Source of the DNA: Ancylomarina sp963977525 | GTDB taxonomy: Bacteria > Bacteroidota > Bacteroidia > Bacteroidales > Marinifilaceae | NCBI GenBank assembly: GCA_963977525.1 | Contig: CAXBPC010000011.1 | Location: forward strand, 62,001-126,000 | Direction: 5' to 3' | DNA: 64,000 bases | Part shown: positions 33,850 through 41,126 of the stretch, piece after piece | Numbering within the stretch: position 1 is the stretch's first letter | Layout of the letters: each line of letters opens with the position of its first letter | Position numbers and translations under genes: made by a program | Notes under the pieces: generated by a model | Database searches by the model: none | What the model saw: the letters and a program-made list of their open reading frames with translations, nothing else | What the model was told of the DNA's origin: nothing

Positions 33850-34680
33850 CTATTTAGGCTTATAGATTTTATCCATAGGCGAAAAAGCCTTCCGTTTATC
33901 CAGATTACAGGTATGCAAATAGAGCATGGTGGTTTTGATATCAATATGTCCCAGTAGATCTTTTAAGGTCATGATATCGGTGCCCATTTCCAGAAGATGT
34001 GTGGCGTAGGTATGCCGAAGAATATGGGAGCTGATCTGTTTCTGGATTCCCGATTTCTTTCGAGCTTCATTAATAACCCATCGAACTCCATTTGCCGAAA
34101 AGTGTCGGAGTGTACCATCTGGACCATTCCCATTAAAAAGCCAAATGTAAGGACTTACAGTTGCAAGGTATTTTCCTATGCCGTAGGACAGATTATCACC
34201 CAAAGGAACATACCTATCCTTTCGACCTTTCCCTTCTCTGATGTGTAACATTTTCCTGTCCAAATCGGCATCCGTAATCTTAAGATTCATCAATTCTGAA
34301 CGACGTAAACCACACCCATACATTAAGGCAATCAGCATTCTGTGTTTTAGGAGTTTTGGGGCTGCAATCAACCGTCTGATTTCCGGAACACTTAAAATAA
34401 CAGGGAGTTTGTGGACTTTTTTAAGAGAAGGTAAGCTGTGAAGTAAAGGTTCCTTCTTATAGAGTTTATAAACAAATCGTAAGCCATAAAGAGTATGCTT
34501 AAAATAGGAAGAGGATGGTGTTTTCTTTTGCGACTGTAGATAATGAAGGTAATCCAGTACTTGTTCTGAGTCTAGATCAAGAGGTGAACACTTAAAATAA
34601 AGCGTCATTGTTGCCAAACAACGGGCATAATTGGTAAGCGTGCTCAAACTTTTACCAGAAAGCTCAATCGAGCGTTTCAT
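33850..34680 (-). CDS. Tyrosine recombinase of the IS91-type element
   Basis: 276 residues. SAM-like N-terminal domain (about 1-90) and catalytic domain with Arg in CGLRRSELM, Lys in GKGRKDRY, HILRH, LLGH and Tyr in TMLYLHTCN. Recombinases of this kind regularly precede the transposase in Bacteroidota IS91-like elements, though their role in transposition is unclear. Its stop is two bases before the transposase ATG. It differs from the recombinase at 30409-31494, which has a longer N terminus and belongs to the neighbouring locus. Confidence 0.88.
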   Translation of the reverse strand: MKRSIELSGKSLSTLTNYARCLATMTLYFKCSPLDLDSEQVLDYLHYLQSQKKTPSSSYFKHTLYGLRFVYKLYKKEPLLHSLPSLKKVHKLPVILSVPEIRRLIAAPKLLKHRMLIALMYGCGLRRSELMNLKITDADLDRKMLHIREGKGRKDRYVPLGDNLSYGIGKYLATVSPYIWLFNGNGPDGTLRHFSANGVRWVINEARKKSGIQKQISSHILRHTYATHLLEMGTDIMTLKDLLGHIDIKTTMLYLHTCNLDKRKAFSPMDKIYKPK

Positions 34681-35337
34681 CTTTCGGTAAATATTGTTAA
34701 ATTCATCGCATGAACTGCAAGCCCGTTCGATTAAAGTGCTTTTTTTTCATAATACGAAGTTTTAATGAATACACACTAAAGGTACTTAAGTTTAGACTTT
34801 AGCTACCTTTAGGTTTCGTTCAACAACGTTTATAAAACATAGCTAGTAATTGCTAAACCAAGAGGTTTGTGATTATTTACAAAGACCGCCAAATTTTTAA
34901 ATTTAACTTTTAGAATAGAAAAATTAAAAACAAAACGTAAAAATTCGGCTCTGTGTTAATCCGAAAAGTTAGAATCTTTTTAAACGCTACGTTTCATACA
35001 CAAGACCGTTATAAACAAGTCGCTAAAAATCAGAAAATAGAACAATTTTACTCTTTTTGACAAGTAGCTAATTTAAGGGTTGTTTTTCACATTCTGACAG
35101 CTTTTGTATTTTAGAAAGGCAATTTACTTTCTGACGTGAAAGTATAATTTATTTGTGCTGTATGATACTGAATTTATCGAGATAGTTTCAGTACGTGTGA
35201 TAAAAAATGGTTTAGTTTTTCCAACGCACTTTTTTTCTGGCAAACAAATTGAAATTTTATAATATAACTATCGATTTAATAAAAATAAACGTAAGTGAAT
35301 ATCAGTATTTTAATATATTTATAATAAAAAAATAATT
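34681..35337. other. AT-rich region upstream of the FISUMP lipoprotein
   Basis: No gene. The stretch 34815-35010 begins near AACAACGTTTATAAAAC and ends near CCGTTATAAACAAG, so GTTTATAA is inverted at its two borders. It contains a small hairpin AAACC/GGTTT and resembles long dispersed repeats seen in other Bacteroidota (recollection). It may be another border of the cassette region. Confidence 0.4.
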
Positions 35338-37110
35338 ATGAGAATATTAGCTTTTTTGCTTTTGATAATTACAATTGGTATTATATCCTGTGATGAAGAT
35401 GATCCAAAATCTGTTGAATTAACTAGCATTTCGATAAAAACAGCACCCATAAAAATTGATTATTATGAAGGTGACATTTTAGATTTTTCGGGACTTGTGG
35501 TATCATTTAATATGGATAATGGCGAGACAGAAGATATCGTATTTTCTGATTTCGCAAGCAAAGGGATAACTTGCTCCCCTGAAAATGGAACAGAGCTCAC
35601 CACAGAATCTACTGTAGCAATTATTACGGACACCATAACAGAAAAGACTGCAAGCCAGGCTATTATGGTTAATAATGTAATAGTAGATACTATTTCGATA
35701 AAAAAGGCTCTTACAAAAGTAAATTATTATTTAGGTGAAGTTTTAGATCTATCGGAACTTGTTGTAACCCTTTCCATGAATAATAACGAGACTAAAGATG
35801 TAGTATTTTCTGATTTTGCAAGTAACGGGATAACTTGTTCTCCAGATAATGGGATAGAGCTTACGAAAGAATCGACGGCGGTAATAATTTCGCATACGAA
35901 ATCTGGAAATATTATTAGTCAAGCTATTACAGTTAGTGATATAGTTGCCGCTATTTCAATAAAAACAGCATTCACAAAAGTTGATTATTATATGGGCGAA
36001 TTTCTTGATCTTTCGGGACTTTTGTTAACCCTTACAATGGACAATGGTGCGACCGAAGATATTACCCTTTCAGATTTTACAAGTAACGGGGTAAATTGCT
36101 TACCTGTAAATGGAGCAGAACTTACAGAAGTATTAACAGGCGTAACAATTACACATTCTGCTTCTGGCAAGAACATAAGTCAGTCTATAACAATTAGCAC
36201 TGTTACAGGTGTAAATGTAAAAACACCTCCCACAAAAGTAGATTATTATAAGGGCGAGAATTTAGACCTTTCAGGTCTTGCGGTAGAGCTCACTTTAGAT
36301 AATGGCACCACGAGAGACTTAGCATTTTCTGATTTTGCAAGTGGTGGTGTAAATACTACTCCTGAAAATGGAGCAATGTTAAACAATGAATCAACTGATA
36401 TAATAATTAGGCATACCATAACAGGTGAAACAATAATTCATACTATTATGTCTATTACCTTAGCGGACATAGACGGCAATATCTATTCTCTTATTAAAAT
36501 AGGCAATCAAGTATGGATGCAAGAGAATATAAAAACTACTAGATATCAAAACGGAGATGATATTGGAACAACAAGCCCTGCTACATTAGATATATCAGCA
36601 GAAATAACACCTAAGTACCAGTGGGCTTATAATGGCGATGAAAATAATGTAGCTACTTTTGGAAGGTTATATACTCAGTTTGTAACAACGGATAATCGCA
36701 ATGTATGCCCTGTTGATTGGCACGTACCTGCGGAAGATGAATTTCAAGAATTACAATCCTATTTAATTACTAATGGTCACAACTACGATGGAACAAACTC
36801 AGGTAATAAATTAGGAAAATCTGTGGCTGCCACTACAAATTGGGATTCATATACATATGTAACGGGTGTTCCCGGGAATAATTCTATAACCAACAATAGT
36901 AGTGGTTTCACAGGCCTCCCAAGTGGTGTACGTGTTAATTTTGCAAATATATTTTCGAGTCAAGGCATTTATACATATTGGTGGAGCACTACTACAAATA
37001 GTGATGGTTTAGGAAAATCTTTTCGTATACAAAATTTCATGGTGGAGGCTGATGTTAGTACAATAGGTGACATAAATACAGGTGCACCAATTCGTTGCAT
37101 AAAAGATTAG
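35338..37110 (+). CDS. Lipoprotein with four bacterial Ig-like repeats and a FISUMP domain
   Basis: 590 residues. A lipoprotein signal ends GIISCDEDD (Cys18). Four tandem Ig-like repeats of about 85 residues follow (starting near 30, 118, 203 and 290), each with the pattern KTxxTKVDYYxGExLDLSGLVV and FSDFASxGI. The C-terminal part (about 378-590) is a FISUMP domain, opening DIDGNIYSLIKIGNQVWMQ and containing NVCPVDWHVPAEDEF and TGLPSGVR. It is probably displayed on the outer membrane; function unknown. Terminated by a hairpin at 37188-37223. Confidence 0.88.
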   Translation: MRILAFLLLIITIGIISCDEDDPKSVELTSISIKTAPIKIDYYEGDILDFSGLVVSFNMDNGETEDIVFSDFASKGITCSPENGTELTTESTVAIITDTITEKTASQAIMVNNVIVDTISIKKALTKVNYYLGEVLDLSELVVTLSMNNNETKDVVFSDFASNGITCSPDNGIELTKESTAVIISHTKSGNIISQAITVSDIVAAISIKTAFTKVDYYMGEFLDLSGLLLTLTMDNGATEDITLSDFTSNGVNCLPVNGAELTEVLTGVTITHSASGKNISQSITISTVTGVNVKTPPTKVDYYKGENLDLSGLAVELTLDNGTTRDLAFSDFASGGVNTTPENGAMLNNESTDIIIRHTITGETIIHTIMSITLADIDGNIYSLIKIGNQVWMQENIKTTRYQNGDDIGTTSPATLDISAEITPKYQWAYNGDENNVATFGRLYTQFVTTDNRNVCPVDWHVPAEDEFQELQSYLITNGHNYDGTNSGNKLGKSVAATTNWDSYTYVTGVPGNNSITNNSSGFTGLPSGVRVNFANIFSSQGIYTYWWSTTTNSDGLGKSFRIQNFMVEADVSTIGDINTGAPIRCIKD

Positions 37111-37187
37111 GTGTGTCAAGAAAACAGAGTGTAATTTTAAATATTAATTTGTGATTTCAAATTGATAATTCTAATACATATTTATAG

Positions 37188-37223
37188 AAGTATCCTCATT
37201 CATCTTCATACATTAGGATACTT
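37188..37223 (+). terminator. Terminator of the FISUMP lipoprotein gene
   Basis: A 9-bp stem AAGTATCCT/AGGATACTT with an 18-base loop, followed by a T-run. Confidence 0.7.
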
Positions 37224-37288
37224 TTTTCAATGTGTTTTTATAAAGGTTTTATCCATCTTGACTACAAATACATTCTTCTGTAAACATA

Positions 37289-37393
37289 TGAGTAGGCTGC
37301 CGCTAGGCTAATAACCTAGCGGAGAATACTACGACAAGCTCAGTAAACGCCTCTCGCACGTATGGCTCTGTGAGAGGTTTAGAGGGAATTTAT
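37289..37393. mobile_element. Group II intron-like scar, left of kamA
   Basis: Contains an 8-bp inverted repeat CCGCTAGG/CCTAGCGG (37300-37322) and then CCTAGCGGAGAA, which recurs at 39923-39934, and a GCACGTATGGCTCTGTGAGAGG-like stretch resembling the 3' structural part of group II introns. No reverse-transcriptase frame remains here. Confidence 0.4.
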
Positions 37394-37664
37394 TTTTAAT
37401 GACCTTAAATTTTTATTGTTGTTATACCAAATTAGGGGCAACAATAAAACGCAGGGCATATAAGAAATAACATCAATATTGATGTTATATATGTTGGCAT
37501 TCATTACAAAGACAAGACAGTTGACATCTTTCTGCAACAGAAAAACAAAAGAATTAGGAGAGAAAAGAAATGAATTTCTAGTATTAGTGATTCCAGAATT
37601 CTTCCCAGAAAAACCTAGAAATGCTTTATCTTTATACTACTGTTTAACTTGTAATATTTAAGTT
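37394..37664. other. Spacer with a 22-bp perfect palindrome
   Basis: ATAACATCAAT with its exact inverse spans 37467-37488 and directly follows ATATAAGAAATAACA (37458-37472), a 15-mer also present at 63665-63679. A 60-codon frame at 37479-37661 is not credible. Confidence 0.5.
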
Positions 37665-39872
37665 ATGGCTACAATAACCCGCGAACTCGACCGCATTGCA
37701 ATCACCGTAAAATCACATATGCTCCTTAGGCAATTGCTCAAAGAAAACCCCACGCTTGAAGAAATTATGCGAAATGCCAGAAATGAAACTGAGGCATTGA
37801 TTGGTGTGAGAAACTGGGTGCTGGATAAAATTAAAAAAAATCAAGATGCACATAATTTTTATAAAAGGGAAACCCATGGAAGGATAGCATTTGAGAAACT
37901 GACCTGGAAGGATTTTGCTGCGATCCGTATTTTGGATTATATTGACAATGCAGGCCGGAAATTTGATGATCAGAACCTTCGAGGAGAGAAGGCCATAAGC
38001 AATCCTATTCAACTTATCTGGCTTGCAGTAACACATGGTACCGGAGGAGCAAAGCCATATTTTTTTAAGGATATGTTAATGCTTTTCAGACAATTCACCG
38101 GTGAATATAAAAGGAATATCCCATCGCAGGAAAAAGTTGAAGAATGGATGGATAGATGGTGTTCTGGCCTTGACCCAAGGATTATTAAACTGAGAGAAGA
38201 AAACCGGGAACGGATTCTAAAGATCATCATCAGTAAAATTGATAGAGGAGAAATAAGTGATACTAAATTCTGTTTCTTCAAAGAAATGTCACAAGAGCAA
38301 AAATATCTGAAAGCTCTTGAATGGTGGGATGATCGATTATTTCATTTACGCTTTGCTGTACGGTCGCCTGACTTATTAAATGAATTGCTCGACAACTCCC
38401 TCGATCCGGATACAATGAAGGTTTTGTATGAAGCAGAGGCAAAAGGAATTCCCTTTTTTGTAAATCCTTATTATCTTTCCTTATTGCATGTGAGGGTACC
38501 CTATTTTGCTGTTGGTGCTGACTTGGCTATTAGGTATTACGTAATTTACAGCCAGCAATTGATAAATGAATACGGAAATATAGTAGCTTGGGAAAAAGAA
38601 GATATAGTAAAACCCGGAGAGCCCAATGCAGCTGGTTGGTATTTACCAAACGAGCATAATATTCACAGGCGTTACCCCGAAGTGGCAATTTTAATCCCTG
38701 ATACCATGGGTCGGGCATGCGGTGGTTTGTGTGCATCATGTCAACGAATGTTTGATTTCCAGAGAGGAAACCTGAATTTTAATTTGGATAAATTAAAACC
38801 CAAGCAAAGCTGGGACGAAAAGCTGGATACCTTGTTAGATTATTTTGAAAAGGATTCTCAATTACGCGATATTTTAATCACAGGTGGTGATGCTTTGATG
38901 AGTTCTGATAAGTCTCTTGAAAAAATTCTGGACAAAGTTTACAAGATGGCTGCAAATAAAGTGGAGGCAAATAAGAAAAGACCCATCGGTGAAAAATATG
39001 CACATTTCTTACGGGTCAGACTGGGTAGCCGTTTACCGGTATATCTACCACAAAGGATTACGCCTGAACTCGTAAAAATATTGGGGGACTTTAAAAAGAA
39101 AGCAGCCAAAATTGGAATAAAACAATTTTTTATACAAACCCATTTTGAGTCTCCTATGGAAGTAACACCTGAAGCACGTGATGCGATTAAACTTCTAAAT
39201 ACAGCCGGATGGACCATAACCAACCAGCATGTATTTATTACTGCGGCTTCGAGAAGAGGCCATGCCGCAAAGCTTCGGAAAGTATTAAACGAAATAGGGA
39301 TTATCAATTATTATACTTTTAGTGTAAAAGGGTATATGGAGAATAATTTCAATTTTGCTACCAACGAAAGAGCAGTTCAGGAACAGATGGAAGAAAAGGT
39401 GATAGGTGAAATTCCTGAAAAGTATTATTCAATTATTAAAGATTTTCCAAACAATGCTGGTTCAATTGTAGAAGATATGGCAGAATTGATGAAAAAAAGT
39501 GGTTTGCCATTTTTAGGCACCGACAGAAATGTGCTTAATTTACCAGGAGTTGGGAAAAGTCTTACATTTCGCACCATCGGTATTACCCGTTATGGGCGAA
39601 GGATTCTAGAGTTTGAACTGGATCACACCAGGGACCATAGTCCTTTGATGAAAAAAATGGACAAAGTGATTATTATTGAATCCAAATCTGTTGGTGAATA
39701 TCTCCGCCAGCTTGAAGACATTGGGGAAGATATAATAGATTATGAAAGCATCTGGGGTTATTCAATTGGTGAAACAGAACAACGGATTCCTATATATGAT
39801 TATCCGGATTATAATTATAAAGTCACTGAAAATTACACAAACCTTAAATTGGATGCTAATTCTGAAATATAA
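37665..39872 (+). CDS. KamA family radical SAM aminomutase-like protein
   Basis: 735 residues. The radical-SAM cluster motif is CX3CX2C at Cys352, 356, 359 (ACGGLCASCQR), followed by the SAM-binding GGD in LITGGDALM. A PLP-type lysine is likely at Lys631 in LPGVGKS, equivalent to the PGGGGK motif of lysine 2,3-aminomutase. The core therefore fits KamA (about 420 residues), but an N-terminal extension of about 330 residues of unknown role is present. It may act on a beta-amino acid pathway, for example osmolyte synthesis. Both flanks carry group II intron scars, and no functional partner is adjacent, so it looks acquired. Confidence 0.8.
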   Translation: MATITRELDRIAITVKSHMLLRQLLKENPTLEEIMRNARNETEALIGVRNWVLDKIKKNQDAHNFYKRETHGRIAFEKLTWKDFAAIRILDYIDNAGRKFDDQNLRGEKAISNPIQLIWLAVTHGTGGAKPYFFKDMLMLFRQFTGEYKRNIPSQEKVEEWMDRWCSGLDPRIIKLREENRERILKIIISKIDRGEISDTKFCFFKEMSQEQKYLKALEWWDDRLFHLRFAVRSPDLLNELLDNSLDPDTMKVLYEAEAKGIPFFVNPYYLSLLHVRVPYFAVGADLAIRYYVIYSQQLINEYGNIVAWEKEDIVKPGEPNAAGWYLPNEHNIHRRYPEVAILIPDTMGRACGGLCASCQRMFDFQRGNLNFNLDKLKPKQSWDEKLDTLLDYFEKDSQLRDILITGGDALMSSDKSLEKILDKVYKMAANKVEANKKRPIGEKYAHFLRVRLGSRLPVYLPQRITPELVKILGDFKKKAAKIGIKQFFIQTHFESPMEVTPEARDAIKLLNTAGWTITNQHVFITAASRRGHAAKLRKVLNEIGIINYYTFSVKGYMENNFNFATNERAVQEQMEEKVIGEIPEKYYSIIKDFPNNAGSIVEDMAELMKKSGLPFLGTDRNVLNLPGVGKSLTFRTIGITRYGRRILEFELDHTRDHSPLMKKMDKVIIIESKSVGEYLRQLEDIGEDIIDYESIWGYSIGETEQRIPIYDYPDYNYKVTENYTNLKLDANSEI

Positions 39873-39917
39873 TTGGATAATAGTATGAGAACAAAATAAG
39901 AAATAACGAAATGCCAA

Positions 39918-39985
39918 TCGAGTAGCCTAGCGGAGAACCTCTCACACTACTGTACGTGAGGTCTCGTATACGGCGGTTCATTAAG
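39918..39985 (-). mobile_element. Group II intron 3' end remnant
   Basis: On the minus strand the order is GAACCGCCGTATACGAG, CACGTACAGTAGTGTGAGAGG-like, then CCGCTAGGCTACTCGAT, the typical 3' structural region that follows the maturase gene in Bacteroidota group II introns. It begins directly after the maturase relic's final stop. Confidence 0.55.
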
Positions 39986-40227
39986 TTATGGGAATAGTGA
40001 ATCACGTCTTATAGGCGTGATTTGTTTGTAAATGTCAAGCATCTATTCGTAGCCTTTTTCTTCAAACGAGCCAAAGTAATAGTCGTTATCAGAATCGGAC
40101 TCTGAGCAATGACTCATAAAATAATTCTACATTAAGGTATTCGAGTGGGCTTCGCCGGAGCCCATCCTCCCATTCGTGAACGATTCCATGTATAAGCCTG
40201 ACTTTTGCTTAATATCTTAGGGGTGAC
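39986..40227 (-). pseudogene. Group II intron reverse transcriptase/maturase, C-terminal relic
   Basis: Reading the minus strand gives KSQAYTWNRSRMGGWA, then after an insertion of about 50 bases IAQSPILITTITLARLKK, then after a one-base shift KKGYE, an in-frame TAG, and MLDIYKQITPIRRDSLFP before the stop at 39986-39988. This is the conserved C-terminal end of group II intron maturases, with an insertion, a frameshift and a nonsense codon. The remainder of the enzyme is gone. A hairpin-like AATCACG/CGTGATT at 40000-40022 is just part of this coding relic. Confidence 0.65.
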
Positions 40228-40301
40228 AATGCCTTAGAACTCCACAAATAGGATAATAAATCCAACTTTTAATAATTAATAACATTAAGCTGGACGTAAT
40301 A

Positions 40302-40332
40302 ATACGTCATTAAAATATTTGACGTATATTTG
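40302..40332 (+). promoter_or_regulatory. ars promoter and ArsR operator
   Basis: An inverted repeat ATACGTCA (40302-40309) and TGACGTAT (40320-40327) overlaps a -7 box TATATTTG (40325-40332), so a bound repressor would block RNA polymerase. Further half-sites GACGTAAT (about 40293) and GCGTCAAA (about 40332) flank it. ArsR starts 17 bases downstream. Confidence 0.65.
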
Positions 40333-40349
40333 CGTCAAACGAAACGGCA

Positions 40350-40682
40350 ATGGCACAAGCAAAATCAGAATTATTTAAAGAAGAACTAAGCGTAAATGCT
40401 AAGTATTTTAAGGCATTGGCACATCCTGCACGTTTGCAAATTTTGCAATTTCTGGCAAGATCAAAATCATGTATTACCGGCGATATTTCAGACGAATTAC
40501 CGCTTGGCAGAACCACCGTGAATCAACACATTAAAGAGTTGAAGCAAATGGGCTTGATTCAAGGGCACACAGAAGGGGTTAAAACCAAATATTGTCTAAA
40601 TCAGGAAGGAGTGGCATTATTAAAGAGTGCACTTCAATTATTTCTAGATGAATTAGATGTAGAAGATTATTGTTGCGATTAG
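40350..40682 (+). CDS. arsR: ArsR family metalloregulator
   Basis: 110 residues, winged helix (about 15-95) with ALAHPARLQILQFLARSKSC and the recognition helix GRTTVNQHIKELKQMGLI. The classic ELCVCDL metal motif is missing; candidate thiols are Cys40 (RSKSCITG), and Cys near the C terminus (YCLN, DYCCD), a layout seen in ArsR variants that bind As(III) elsewhere. First gene of arsR-arsD-arsA, 24 bases before arsD. It should repress its own operon through the inverted repeat upstream and be released by arsenite. Confidence 0.88.
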   Translation: MAQAKSELFKEELSVNAKYFKALAHPARLQILQFLARSKSCITGDISDELPLGRTTVNQHIKELKQMGLIQGHTEGVKTKYCLNQEGVALLKSALQLFLDELDVEDYCCD

Positions 40683-40706
40683 ATTGTTACACAGAAAAAT
40701 TAAGAT

Positions 40707-41054
40707 ATGATATTAGAAATTTTTGAACCGACATTATGCTGTGAAAGCGGTGTTTGTGGTCCAGCTCCAGATAAGGCTTTGTTAGATTTACAACACACAC
40801 TCCATTTGGTGAAAAAGGTAGGTTTTGATGTGAAACGCTATGCCATTAATCAGGTACCTATGGTTTTTGTTCAAAACAAAATTGTAAGTGATTTTATCCA
40901 AAACGAAGGCTTAGATCAATTGCCTTTGATTCTGCTCGATAAGAAAATCATTATGGCAGGAAAATATCCGAATTTAGAGGAACTGGAGCAATATATTCCA
41001 GCTTTGAAAGGATTAGACAAGGAAATCAATATTGTGGGTTTGTTTAAGGAATAA
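40707..41054 (+). CDS. arsD: Arsenite metallochaperone ArsD
   Basis: 115 residues with the As(III)-binding cysteines Cys11, Cys12 and Cys17 in TLCCESGVCGP, equivalent to 12, 13 and 18 of the plasmid R773 protein. The thioredoxin-like body continues VPMVFVQNKIVSDFIQNEGLDQLPLILLD. ArsD delivers arsenite to ArsA. The second cysteine pairs of R773 ArsD are absent, as in most homologs. Confidence 0.93.
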   Translation: MILEIFEPTLCCESGVCGPAPDKALLDLQHTLHLVKKVGFDVKRYAINQVPMVFVQNKIVSDFIQNEGLDQLPLILLDKKIIMAGKYPNLEELEQYIPALKGLDKEINIVGLFKE

Positions 41055-41126
41055 TACCCTCCACATTAATCAAATAATATAGCAGCATGCCTTTAGGCGT
41101 ACTCTAAATCTGATAATAACAATAGA

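Larger units (their letters stand above)
32711..34680 (-). mobile_element. IS91-type element: recombinase gene plus Y1 transposase (ends not resolved)
   Basis: Two translationally linked genes form the core of a Bacteroidota IS91-like element. GTTC, the usual IS91 target, occurs near both flanks (32469-32472 region and 34733 region), but I cannot fix the exact termini; no terminal inverted repeats are expected for this rolling-circle family. Confidence 0.75.

Noticed and set aside
37479..37661. 60-codon frame before the KamA gene
   Set aside because: It starts inside a palindrome, shows no domain and ends right at the KamA start; treated as spacer.
40000..40022. AATCACG/CGTGATT hairpin as terminator of the KamA gene
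   Set aside because: The bases belong to the maturase relic coding for ITPIRRDSL, and there is no T-run.
40043..40117. 24-codon acidic minus-strand frame (MSHCSESDSDNDYYFG)
   Set aside because: Explained by the group II maturase relic read in another frame.
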